Source: an uncultured Eisenbergiella sp. (GTDB taxonomy: Bacteria > Bacillota > Clostridia > Lachnospirales > Lachnospiraceae). From it: a DNA stretch of 64,000 nucleotides. The position numbers were made by a program, and so were the translations under genes. The stretch covers positions 1 through 64,000 of the forward strand of contig CAJUEL010000025.1 of assembly GCA_910585455.1 (NCBI GenBank), written 5' to 3'. Numbering within the stretch: the first letter of the stretch is position 1; each line of letters starts with the position of its first letter. The notes below the pieces were generated by a model that saw nothing but the letters and a program-made list of their open reading frames with translations, was not told the origin of the DNA and ran no database searches. Below are positions 1 to 7,271 of this stretch, one piece after another.

Positions 1-81
1 ATGGATTGTAAGACTAAATTCAGCGGGGAGTGGAATTTAATTTTTCATTTAACATGGACCAGGAATGAGCATAAAAAGTCA

Positions 82-110
82 TTGACAAAGCGCAGTGACA
101 GCGTTATGAT
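82..110 (+). promoter_or_regulatory. Sigma-A promoter of the ribU leader
   Basis: TTGACA at 82-87 and TATGAT at 105-110 are separated by 17 bases, a near-consensus vegetative promoter. It fires into the FMN riboswitch that begins about 25 bases downstream, so it is the natural promoter for ribU. Confidence 0.8.
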
Positions 111-136
111 AGGCAGGTAAACAATATAAGGTAAAA

Positions 137-262
137 GTTCTTCAGGGTCGGGTGCAAGTCCCAACCGGTGGTATAGCCCACGAGCCGATGCCGTTTTTTG
201 GCGAAGGCATGATTCGGTGTAACTCCGAAGCCGACAGTACAGTCTGGATGGAAGAAGAATGT
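137..262 (+). promoter_or_regulatory. FMN riboswitch (RFN element)
   Basis: The segment carries the conserved RFN blocks: AGGGTCGGGTGCAAGTCCC, then ACCGGTGGTATAGCCC, a variable arm, and CCGAAGCCGACAGTA followed by GTCTGGATGGAAGAAGA. The outer P1 stem pairs AGTTCTTC with GAAGAA. RFN elements bind FMN and repress riboflavin synthesis or uptake genes. Here the gene is ribU, and a terminator hairpin at 351-381 is the likely expression platform. Confidence 0.95.
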
Positions 263-350
263 GGCGGCGTTTTGCCGTCATGGAAGCCTATACGCAGGAA
301 GGATATGCAGCGATGCCTGTATTGCTTTCTGTATCGGAATCCGTTTTGTA

Positions 351-381
351 AGCCCGGAAGAGATTTCTTCCGGGCTTTTAT
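351..381 (+). terminator. Rho-independent terminator of the FMN riboswitch
   Basis: AGCCCGGAAGA pairs with TCTTCCGGGCT around a short loop and is followed by a short T-run. It lies 90 bases past the aptamer and before ribU, as expected for FMN-dependent premature termination. Confidence 0.8.
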
Positions 382-470
382 GCGTCATGAAGCGACATGC
401 CGGACTGCCACAGGGCAGCGCCGGATCGCGGCGGCTAAAATGGAACCGGCGCATGAGAGGCTTGACAGTG

Positions 471-491
471 CAGACCTGTCTGAACTGTTAC
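471..491 (+). repeat. Short dispersed repeat (CAGACCTGTCTGAA family)
   Basis: One copy of a roughly 21-base motif that starts CAGACCTGTCTGAA and ends GTTAC. Its core is an inverted repeat (CAGAC/GTCTG). It sits in the ribU leader between the riboswitch terminator and the ribosome binding site. Related copies are at 1761, 1815, 1919, 2701 (reverse) and 7206. Confidence 0.6.
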
Positions 492-530
492 GGGAACTTT
501 TCCTTCGCAATCGGAAAGGAGAAAGAAAAA

Positions 531-1259
531 ATGAACGCAGTATTTGTAACCGTATCGGAAAACCTGGTATTTGTCCTGCAGTTTCTGGGACTGGTGGCAC
601 TGGTGTTTTTGATTGCCTATGCCATAGAAAAAGCGGTGAAGAAAAAAACGGGGGATACAGAGCGCGTGCTGGCGACGAGAAAGATCGCCGTGATCGGCGT
701 GTTTTCCGCGATTGCCGCCGTTTTGATGGTGCTGGAATTCCCGGTTCCCTTCGCCCCCTTTTTCTACGGATTTGATTTTTCCGAGCTTCCGGCGCTGATC
801 GGCGCATTTGCCTACGGACCGGTGGCGGGGGTGATGATCGAGTTTTGTAAAATCATCATCAAAATTTTCTTAAAACCCAGCAGCACGGCGTTTGTGGGAG
901 AGCTTGCTAATTTCGTGATCAGCTGCATGCTGGTGCTTCCGGCCTCCGTGATTTATCTGATAAAGAAGAGCCGGAAGCAGGCGATCATCGGCGCTGTGGC
1001 GGGCACGCTGCTCATGAGCGCGTTCGGAACCTGGTTTAACGCAATTTACCTGATCCCGAAGTTCGCCCAGATGTACGGCATGCCGCTGGAGGCGATCATC
1101 GGGCTGGGCACGGCGATTCATCCTTCGATTCACAGCCTGACCGGACTGGTGGTCATGTGTGTGGCGCCCCTGAATCTGTTAAAGGGAGCCAGCGTGTCCC
1201 TTCTGACAATGCTGGTATATAAAAAGCTCAGCCCGATTTTAAAAGCATCGGCGAGATAG
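531..1259 (+). CDS. ribU: Riboflavin transporter, ECF substrate-binding subunit RibU
   Basis: RibU is the membrane S-component that binds riboflavin and works with the shared EcfA/A'/T energizing module, which is not in this window. The 242-residue product has about six hydrophobic segments. It carries the RibU block around residues 78-110 (FDFSELPALIGAFAYGP), matching the family pattern before a basic cytoplasmic stretch. The start at 531 follows an AAAGGAGAAAG ribosome site; longer in-frame extensions would run back through the riboswitch and are rejected. Regulation is by the upstream FMN riboswitch, which agrees with the assignment. The extended hydrophobic N-terminus (residues 10-30) is longer than in the Bacillus protein. 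Confidence 0.93.
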   Translation: MNAVFVTVSENLVFVLQFLGLVALVFLIAYAIEKAVKKKTGDTERVLATRKIAVIGVFSAIAAVLMVLEFPVPFAPFFYGFDFSELPALIGAFAYGPVAGVMIEFCKIIIKIFLKPSSTAFVGELANFVISCMLVLPASVIYLIKKSRKQAIIGAVAGTLLMSAFGTWFNAIYLIPKFAQMYGMPLEAIIGLGTAIHPSIHSLTGLVVMCVAPLNLLKGASVSLLTMLVYKKLSPILKASAR

Positions 1260-1550
1260 GAGGAGCACAAAGAGAAAGCAGGCGTTTATGAGATGGGCTG
1301 GTTTTTTAACCGGCAGTATTGGCACAGAGGCTATGCGTATGAAGCCTGCCATGCCATAGTGGAGCACGCCTTTGTCAAGCTACAGGCGCATAAAATTTTT
1401 GCGGAGACGATCGATGGCGTCAGATCGACGGGGGTGATGGAAAAAATCGGTATGAAGCGGGAGGGTATCCAGCGCAGGCAGACGAAGGACCTCTATGGAA
1501 ACTGGGCCGATTTGTATTTCTACGGAATTCTGCGGGACGAGTGGAAATGA
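1260..1550 (+). pseudogene. 5'-truncated GNAT acetyltransferase remnant
   Basis: This reading frame encodes the C-terminal half of a RimJ/RimL-type GNAT acetyltransferase: a YEMGW strand, the acetyl-CoA loop region (HRGYAYEA), and the typical ending with KIGMKREG and a DLYFYGIL strand. The N-terminal half is missing. In-frame codons run upstream (EHKEKAGVYE) only as far as the ribU stop at 1257-1259, so the fragment begins exactly at the ribU end. No ribosome site precedes the internal ATG at 1293. I infer a deletion remnant. A short expressed protein from 1293 cannot be excluded, but it would lack part of the fold. Confidence 0.7.
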
Positions 1551-1635
1551 ACCGGCTGCGGCTTCACGCACCGGCCCCTGGGCTACAGGGCATTGGTTCA
1601 CACATCGGAACGGGAAGAGCTTCATAGTGATTTAT

Positions 1636-1735
1636 GAAAAAGCATTTGCACGGGGTGATATGAACCTCTAAAGTAGACAGGTTAAATAACCAAAATCTGC
1701 TTTGGAGGTATCATATCAAGGGCAGATGCTTTTTT
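1636..1735. repeat. About 100-base imperfect palindrome
   Basis: The left arm 1636-1676 (from AAAAAGCATTTGC through GATATGAACCTC to AAGTAGA) is the near reverse complement of 1696-1735 (TCTGCTTTGGAGG, TCATATC, GCAGATGCTTTTT). It ends in a T-run, so on the + strand it could also terminate transcription. The surroundings (1551-1750) hold no gene that I recognise. Confidence 0.6.
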
Positions 1736-1760
1736 GCTGTTTGCGCGCAGCGTAATCGTG

Positions 1761-1780
1761 CAGACAGGCAGAACGGTTAC
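1761..1780 (+). repeat. Degenerate copy of the CAGACCTGTCTGAA repeat
   Basis: CAGACAGGCAGAACGGTTAC resembles the 3' part of the hairpin repeats at 1795 and 1899 but lacks the preceding palindromic half. Confidence 0.45.
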
Positions 1781-1794
1781 AGCATGATTTTTCC

Positions 1795-1835
1795 CGGTCT
1801 GCGCGACAAACGCGCAGACCCGTCTGAACGGTTAC
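1795..1835 (+). repeat. 41-base hairpin repeat, copy 1
   Basis: GGTCTGCGCG and CGCGCAGACC form a 10-bp stem with a short loop, followed by the tail CGTCTGAACGGTTAC. The same unit recurs at 1899-1939 and, inverted, at 2701-2741. Confidence 0.7.
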
Positions 1836-1836
1836 T

Positions 1837-1876
1837 GCATCCGCCCATAAAAATCGCTTCGCGATGGGGCGGATGC
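1837..1876. repeat. Stem-loop between repeat copies
   Basis: GCATCCGCCC pairs with GGGCGGATGC, with an inner ATCGC/GCGAT stem. It separates two copies of the 41-base hairpin repeat. No T-run follows. Confidence 0.5.
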
Positions 1877-1898
1877 CTGTTGCCACCACGTTTTTTCA

Positions 1899-1939
1899 CG
1901 GTCTGCGCGGTGAACGCGCAGACCTGTCTGAATAGTAAC
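1899..1939 (+). repeat. 41-base hairpin repeat, copy 2
   Basis: Same architecture as the copy at 1795: GGTCTGCGCG, a GTGAA-type loop, CGCGCAGACC, then TGTCTGAATAGTAAC. Confidence 0.7.
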
Positions 1940-1979
1940 GCTCAGCTCCGTTTTGATTTTGTTAAATTGCAAATGATCC

Positions 1980-2008
1980 TTGACTTGTCTCTCTTTTTTT
2001 GGTATGAT
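1980..2008 (+). promoter_or_regulatory. Promoter of the TetR regulator gene
   Basis: TTGACT at 1980-1985 and TATGAT at 2003-2008 have a 17-base spacer. They lie 50 bases before the TetR start codon. Confidence 0.75.
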
Positions 2009-2058
2009 AAAAAACATAGATTGCGCAACATATGTTTCTTGTCGGAGGAGGATAAAAA

Positions 2059-2664
2059 ATGCCACCAAAGTTCAGGTTTACAAGGGAAGAAATCATTCAG
2101 GCGGCGCTGGATTTGACGCGGGAGGGGGGAACTGCGGCAGTCACGGCACGCGGGCTGGGGGAAAGGCTTGGGTCTTCTGCCAAGCCGATTTTCGGGCTGT
2201 TTCGGAATATGGAGGAAGTGGAGCAGGAGGTTTTACGGGCGGCAAACCTCTTGTATCAAAGCTATATTCAGGAAGAAATGGCGGGTGCGAAATATCCGCC
2301 CTACAAAGCCAGCGGCATGGCGTATATCCGCTTTGCGCGGGAGGAGCGGGAGCTTTTTAAGCTGCTGTTTATGCGCGACCGCTCCAAAGAAAAGCAGGAA
2401 AAGGACACGTCGGAGATTGAAGAGCTGCTGGCCCTGATCCGGAAAAACACGGGACTTTCTGAGGAGGAGGCCTATCTATTCCATATGGAGATGTGGGTCT
2501 ACGTGCATGGAATCGCCACGATGATTGCGACCTCTTATCTGGAATGGGATATAGAGTTTGTCAGCAGGGTGCTGACGGACGGATATGAAGGGCTGAAATG
2601 CCGCTATGGCAAAATCGGAGAAACGGTATCGGAAAGCGGCATGCAATCCGCAGAAGAGGCGTAG
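2059..2664 (+). CDS. TetR/AcrR-family transcriptional regulator
   Basis: A 201-residue protein with an N-terminal TetR helix-turn-helix (residues about 8-55, including TREEIIQAALDLTREGGTAA and the recognition region LGSSAKPIFGLFRNMEE) and a C-terminal ligand domain of the WHG type. The start at 2059 follows a GGAGGAG site. It stands upstream of a two-gene ABC exporter (2767-4223) on the same strand, separated by 100 bases containing an inverted hairpin repeat, so I infer that it controls that exporter and possibly itself. The ligand is unknown. Confidence 0.85.
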   Translation: MPPKFRFTREEIIQAALDLTREGGTAAVTARGLGERLGSSAKPIFGLFRNMEEVEQEVLRAANLLYQSYIQEEMAGAKYPPYKASGMAYIRFAREERELFKLLFMRDRSKEKQEKDTSEIEELLALIRKNTGLSEEEAYLFHMEMWVYVHGIATMIATSYLEWDIEFVSRVLTDGYEGLKCRYGKIGETVSESGMQSAEEA

Positions 2665-2700
2665 CGAGAGCCCGTTTTTTTCCAAACTGCCATGGGGTGA

Positions 2701-2741
2701 TAACAGCTTCAGACAGGTCTGCGCGTTTACCGCGCAAACCG
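2701..2741 (-). repeat. 41-base hairpin repeat, copy 3 (inverted)
   Basis: Read on the minus strand this is CGGTTTGCGCGG, then AACGCGCAGACCTG and TCTGAAGCTGTTA, the same unit as at 1795 and 1899. The TetR gene is therefore bracketed by inverted copies. Confidence 0.7.
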
Positions 2742-2766
2742 TGAGAAATGATGCAGGAGGATGCGC

Positions 2767-3495
2767 ATGGATGCGATTAAGACAGTTGGACTGACGAAGA
2801 CATACAAAAACCTGACCGCTGTGGACAGGCTGGATTTGCAGATCAGGCAGGGAGAGCTGTTTTCTCTGCTTGGGGTCAACGGTGCGGGAAAAACGACCAC
2901 AATCAAAATGCTCTCCTGCCTGACAAAGCCCACCGGCGGAGATGCCTTTTTGATGGGAAAAAGCGTTTTGACTGACGCGCCGGTGGTAAAAGCCCTGATC
3001 GGTGTTTCCCCGCAGGAAACCGCCGTGGCGCCGAATCTGAGCGTGCAGGAAAATCTGGAGCTGATGTGCGGCGTACACGGATTTTCGAAAGAAAAGAGAA
3101 GACAGAAAACAGAGGAGCTTTTCGGGCAGTTTGCGCTTACTGACGTGAGGCACAAAAAGGCGGGCAGGCTGTCCGGCGGCTGGCAGCGCAGGCTGAGCCT
3201 TGCCATGGCGCTGATTGGAGAACCGGAGATTCTGTTTCTGGACGAGCCGACCCTGGGGCTGGATGTGCTCGCCCGGAGCGATTTATGGGACACAATCCGC
3301 GCTTTGAAGGGCAAAATTACGATCATATTGACGACCCACTATATGGAAGAGGCGGAAGCGCTTTCCGACCGGGTCGGCATCATGAAGGACGGCAGGCTTC
3401 TTGCGCTGGGAACGGTCGATGCGCTGAAGGAGAAAGCCGGGAAAGAGAAGTTTGAGGAAGCCTTTGTGGCGATTGTAAAGGGGGTGGCAACATGA
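2767..3495 (+). CDS. ABC transporter ATP-binding protein (ABC-2 type exporter)
   Basis: A 242-residue nucleotide-binding subunit. Walker A is at about residues 39-46 (GVNGAGKT), the Q-loop region follows near SPQETAV, the signature is RLSGGWQRR (about residue 135), Walker B is LFLDEPTLGLD, and the switch histidine is in TTHYMEE. AGGAGG at 2755-2760 fits the ATG at 2767 better than the ATG at 2761, which abuts the ribosome site. The gene overlaps the permease at 3492 by four bases (ATGA), so the two are translationally coupled. It resembles drug or daunorubicin-type export ATPases. The substrate is unknown. Confidence 0.9.
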   Translation: MDAIKTVGLTKTYKNLTAVDRLDLQIRQGELFSLLGVNGAGKTTTIKMLSCLTKPTGGDAFLMGKSVLTDAPVVKALIGVSPQETAVAPNLSVQENLELMCGVHGFSKEKRRQKTEELFGQFALTDVRHKKAGRLSGGWQRRLSLAMALIGEPEILFLDEPTLGLDVLARSDLWDTIRALKGKITIILTTHYMEEAEALSDRVGIMKDGRLLALGTVDALKEKAGKEKFEEAFVAIVKGVAT

Positions 3496-4223
3496 GATTA
3501 CGCGCTTTTTCGGGCAGAACGGCCAAAGAAATCCTGCGGGATCCGTTGAATCTGGGGTTTGGCCTTGGGTTTCCGGTGATTCTGCTTCTGCTCCTTTCCG
3601 CAATTCAGGCAAATATTCCGGTCAGCCTGTTTGAAATCGGAAACCTGACGCCGGGCATTGCAGTGTTCGGGCTCGCTTTCATGACGTTGTTTTCCGCCAC
3701 GCTGCTGGCACGGGACAGGGAAAGCGCCCTGCTGCAACGGCTTTATACCACGCCGCTTACGGCATTGGACTTCATTTGCGGATATGTCCTGCCGATTCTG
3801 CCGATCGGGGTGGCGCAGAGCGCGATCTGCTATGCGATTGCGCTGTTTCTCGGGCTGCCGGTGACGGTGACGATTGTCTATGCCGTGCTGTTTGTCCTGC
3901 CGGTTTCCCTGCTGTTCGTCGCCCTGGGACTGCTTTGCGGAAGCGTTTTTAACGTGAAGCAGGTGGGCGGTATCTGTGGCGCGCTATTGACAAATCTGAC
4001 CGCTTGGCTTTCCGGCGTGTGGTTTGATCTTGATCTGGTGGGCGGTTCCTTCAAAAAGATCGCCTATATCCTGCCCTTCGTCCATGCGGTGGAGCTGGAA
4101 CGTGCCGTGCTCGGCGAACGCTGCGGCGACATTTTTCCACATCTGTATTGGGTGACCGGCTACGGAACGGTCATTCTGCTTGCAGCCATCCTGCTCTTTT
4201 TGAGACAGATGAAAAGGCAATAG
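3492..4223 (+). CDS. ABC-2 type transporter permease
   Basis: A 243-residue protein with about six hydrophobic segments (residues 24-41, 55-77, 103-125, 133-155, 163-178, 221-240), the layout of ABC-2 permeases. It forms the membrane half of an exporter with the ATPase encoded just upstream, with which it overlaps by four bases. The N-terminal cytoplasmic helix has the typical TAKEILRDP amphipathic motif. The substrate is not predictable; the TetR gene upstream suggests an inducible efflux role. Confidence 0.88.
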   Translation: MRLRAFSGRTAKEILRDPLNLGFGLGFPVILLLLLSAIQANIPVSLFEIGNLTPGIAVFGLAFMTLFSATLLARDRESALLQRLYTTPLTALDFICGYVLPILPIGVAQSAICYAIALFLGLPVTVTIVYAVLFVLPVSLLFVALGLLCGSVFNVKQVGGICGALLTNLTAWLSGVWFDLDLVGGSFKKIAYILPFVHAVELERAVLGERCGDIFPHLYWVTGYGTVILLAAILLFLRQMKRQ

Positions 4224-4876
4224 GGACTTGCAAAAAAATGATTTTTAACAAATCCTGCAAATTTCTTCGCAATTAGCTGAAATTAGAAATAATTCTTAAA
4301 GAGTTATTTCTGAAGGTTCCTAAGCTCCGGAACGTGTTACCGGCATTGTCGCGTTGGCATTTCATCTGTTGGTCTGGAAATTAATTTTCGGGTAGCAGGA
4401 AGCGTGCTTTACCGGCGGGGCAGGAACAGACCGGGCAGAGCCACAGACAGCCAGGCGGCGGACCGGAGGATCGGGGACGGCACAGGCTGTTTCCGGCTGC
4501 TTTATCCGGAGTGGAGAAATTCCCAAAATGGCAGGCTATTCCTGGGACAGGGCGCAAAACTGTCTGAACGCAGTGAGTTTTTTTGCGCCCCGTCCTGTTT
4601 GGGAATAGCCGGACATTTTGCGGAATTTCCCGCTCCAGATAACGCGGCTGGAAACAGCCTGTGCCGTCCCCGATCCTCCGGTCCGCCGCCTGGCTGTCTG
4701 TGGCTCTGCCCGGTCTGTTCCTGCCCCGCCGGTAAAGTACGCTTCCCCTGTTCGCAAAGCGCTTTCCCCGTCCTGTCAGATTTTATGGTTTTTTTTGGCG
4801 AAGATATATGGTATGATGGGAGAAGGGGTTTTGCGGGAGCAGGATTCCATGAAAGAGCGGAAGAGAGGCTGTGGGA
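4224..4876. other. Intergenic region dominated by palindromic element A
   Basis: Apart from element A, this stretch holds a small hairpin at about 4285-4311 (AGAAATAA/TTATTTCT) and a TATGAT box at 4812-4817 with no convincing -35, which may serve the GH31 gene. I see nothing else. Confidence 0.5.
4396..4750. repeat. Long palindromic element A (355 bases)
   Basis: The arm 4396-4559 is almost perfectly repeated in inverted form at 4578-4750, giving a potential hairpin of about 165 bp around a short loop at 4560-4577 (CTGTCTGAACGCAGTGAG). Inside is a core, 4481-4663, shared with element B at 14520-14702. The outer arms (for example ACCGGCGGGGCAGG...) are unrelated to those of B. It fills the gap between the exporter permease and the GH31 gene. 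No credible coding frame is present. Confidence 0.9.
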
Positions 4877-7231
4877 ATGAAATATCATAATGGCTGCTGG
4901 CTGCTGCGGGAGGGCGTGGGAAGCTTTTCGCCGCAGCAGGTGTACGAGGTAAAAACGGATGAGGATGGGGTGACGCTGTGTGCGCCCACGGCGCGGATTG
5001 CCCACAAAGGGGATACGCTGGGCGGCATCAATCTGACGCTGCGCATCAGTGCGCCCATGGAGGGCGTACTGCGGATACAGACCTTCCATCACAAAGGCGT
5101 GACGAAAAAGAAGCCGGAATTTGAATTGCATTTTTCCGGCATAAGACCTGAGATCGTGCAGGAGGGCGAAACGCTTACGATAAAAAGCGGCGCGCTCGCT
5201 CTGGTGATCGACACCGAACATTTTGCCATGCGGTTTGAGCGGGAGGGGAGACTTCTGACAAAGGCCGGCGCGCAGGACCTGGCATATATAAAGGAGGATT
5301 GGAAAGGGTTTGCATATGACAAGGGCGATAAAGCCTGGCTGTGCCAGCAGCTGGGCTTATCCGTGGATGAGCTGATTTACGGCCTGGGCGAGCGGTTTAC
5401 GCCCTTTGTCAAAAACGGGCAGTCCGTTTCCATCTGGAACGAGGATGGCGGCACCAGCACGGAGCAGTCCTATAAAAATATTCCCTTTTACCTGTCCAAC
5501 CGGGGCTATGGCGTTTTCGTCAACCATCCGGAGCGGGTGGAGTTCGAGGTGGCGACAGAAAATGTGAGCAAGGTGGCTTTCAGTGTGGCAGGGGAAAGCC
5601 TGGATTACTTTTTCATTGACGGCCCTTCCATGAAGGAGGTGCTGATGCGCTACACCGACCTGACCGGAAAACCCGGTCTGCCCCCTCAGTGGACCTTTGG
5701 GCTGTGGTTGTCCACCTCTTTTACCACGGATTATGATGAAAAGACGGTCATGAGCTTCATCGACGGCATGCTCACGCGGGGAATTCCTCTTTCGGTGTTT
5801 CATTTTGACTGCTGCTGGATGCGGGAATTTCACTGGACGGATTTTATCTGGGATGAACGGGTTTTTCCGGACCCGGCGGGAATGCTGGGCAGAATTCACG
5901 AAAAGGGGATTCGCGTATGCGTCTGGATCAATCCTTACATCGGGCAGGAATCGTCTCTGTTTGATGAGGGCATGGAAAAGGGATATTTTTTAAAAAGGCA
6001 AAACGGTGACGTCTGGCAGTGGGATATGTGGCAGCCGGGGCTGGCGATTGTGGATTTCACCAATCCGGACGCGTGCAGGTGGTATCAGGAAAAGCTGGAA
6101 ATGCTGCTGGATATGGGCGTGGACTGCTTCAAGACGGATTTTGGAGAACGGATTCCCACAGACGCGGTATACCATAACGGCGCGGATCCGGTGAAAATGC
6201 ACAATTTTTATGCCTATCTCTATAATCAGACGGTCTACAGAGTTCTGGAAGAAAAGCGTGGAAAGGAAGAAGCGGTGCTGTTTGCGCGCTCCGCTACGGC
6301 GGGCGGACAGAAATTCCCCGTTCACTGGGGAGGCGACTGCTGGTCGGACTATGAATCCATGGAGGAAAGCCTGCGGGGCGGACTGTCGCTGACCGCCAGC
6401 GGCTTCGGCTTCTGGAGCCATGATATCGGCGGCTTTGAAAGTACCTCCACGCCCGACGTCTATAAGCGCTGGGCGGCGTTCGGGCTTTTGTCCACCCATA
6501 GCAGACTGCACGGCAGCTCCTCTTACCGGGTGCCCTGGCTGTACGGGGAGGAAGCGGTATCAGTGGTGCGCTTTTTTACAGGGCTTAAGCTGGAATTGCT
6601 GCCCTATCTTTACAGCAGTGCGGTCAATACTGCCCGCACTGGCGTGCCGATGATGCGGGGCATGATGCTGGAATTTGAGCGGGACTATAACTGCCGCTAT
6701 CTGGATAAGCAGTATATGCTGGGGGACAGCCTGCTGGTTGCGCCGGTTTTTAACGAAGAGAGCATGGCGCGCTATTATCTGCCGGAAGGGACCTGGGTGA
6801 ATTATCTGACCGGAGAGACTGCCGGGGGCGGCATCTGGCGGCAGGAACAGCACGGCTATTTGTCCATTCCGCTCTGGGCGCCCCAAAACAGCATCATTCC
6901 CGTGGGAATCCGGCATGCGCATGTGGATTACCGCTTTGATCAAAATCTGGAGCTTAAGGTGTTTGCGCTGCATGAAAGAGCGGAAACCGTCGTGTATCAG
7001 GACAGAGCGGTGGTTGTAAAGGCTGCGTTCGAAAGAAAGGGCAGCAGGATTACCGGTCATGTGACGGGGGGCGCAGGGTGCCGCGTGCGGTTTGTGAATT
7101 GCAGGGCTGTGATCGCATCCAACACGGCAGCGATCGAGGGCATGGACACGGTTCTGGAGCTGACGGGAAATGAGACGGAGGTTTTGCTGGAAATTCTGGA
7201 AAATTCAGACCTGTCTGAGCCGCTACGATAG
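4877..7231 (+). CDS. Glycoside hydrolase family 31, alpha-xylosidase (YicI-like)
   Basis: A 784-residue cytosolic enzyme that should release alpha-xylose (or alpha-glucose) from non-reducing ends of xyloglucan-type oligosaccharides. It has an N-terminal beta-sandwich, a (beta/alpha)8 catalytic barrel starting near GLPPQWTFGLWLSTS, and C-terminal beta domains. The nucleophile is Asp421 in KTDFGE and the acid/base is Asp487 in WGGDCWSDY, matching YicI positions 416 and 482. The CCWMREF strand is also typical. ATG 4877 with an AAGAGAGG site is preferred over GTG 4871. No sugar transporter is adjacent; the importer at the window end is a distant candidate partner. A short-repeat copy encodes the last residues. 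Confidence 0.93.
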   Translation: MKYHNGCWLLREGVGSFSPQQVYEVKTDEDGVTLCAPTARIAHKGDTLGGINLTLRISAPMEGVLRIQTFHHKGVTKKKPEFELHFSGIRPEIVQEGETLTIKSGALALVIDTEHFAMRFEREGRLLTKAGAQDLAYIKEDWKGFAYDKGDKAWLCQQLGLSVDELIYGLGERFTPFVKNGQSVSIWNEDGGTSTEQSYKNIPFYLSNRGYGVFVNHPERVEFEVATENVSKVAFSVAGESLDYFFIDGPSMKEVLMRYTDLTGKPGLPPQWTFGLWLSTSFTTDYDEKTVMSFIDGMLTRGIPLSVFHFDCCWMREFHWTDFIWDERVFPDPAGMLGRIHEKGIRVCVWINPYIGQESSLFDEGMEKGYFLKRQNGDVWQWDMWQPGLAIVDFTNPDACRWYQEKLEMLLDMGVDCFKTDFGERIPTDAVYHNGADPVKMHNFYAYLYNQTVYRVLEEKRGKEEAVLFARSATAGGQKFPVHWGGDCWSDYESMEESLRGGLSLTASGFGFWSHDIGGFESTSTPDVYKRWAAFGLLSTHSRLHGSSSYRVPWLYGEEAVSVVRFFTGLKLELLPYLYSSAVNTARTGVPMMRGMMLEFERDYNCRYLDKQYMLGDSLLVAPVFNEESMARYYLPEGTWVNYLTGETAGGGIWRQEQHGYLSIPLWAPQNSIIPVGIRHAHVDYRFDQNLELKVFALHERAETVVYQDRAVVVKAAFERKGSRITGHVTGGAGCRVRFVNCRAVIASNTAAIEGMDTVLELTGNETEVLLEILENSDLSEPLR
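7206..7226 (+). repeat. CAGACCTGTCTGA repeat at the end of the GH31 gene
   Basis: CAGACCTGTCTGAGCCGCTAC overlaps the last codons of the GH31 gene (residues SDLSEPLR). It is a variant of the short repeat seen at 471, 1815, 1919 and 2701. Confidence 0.5.
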
Positions 7232-7271
7232 AAGCGCTTTCAAATGAAATCATAAAAGGAAGGAAAGAACA

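Noticed and set aside
152..775. Long + frame across the FMN riboswitch and the start of ribU.
   Set aside because: It translates the riboswitch and terminator and conflicts with the well-supported ribU frame.
1636..1735. Call of an IS3-family insertion sequence remnant.
   Set aside because: Only the end-like 20 bases fit, the segment is itself a palindrome and no transposase is present, so it is listed as a repeat instead.
4400..4880. Short open frames in palindromic element A on both strands.
   Set aside because: They exist because the element is palindromic and GC-rich; no ribosome site or recognisable protein.
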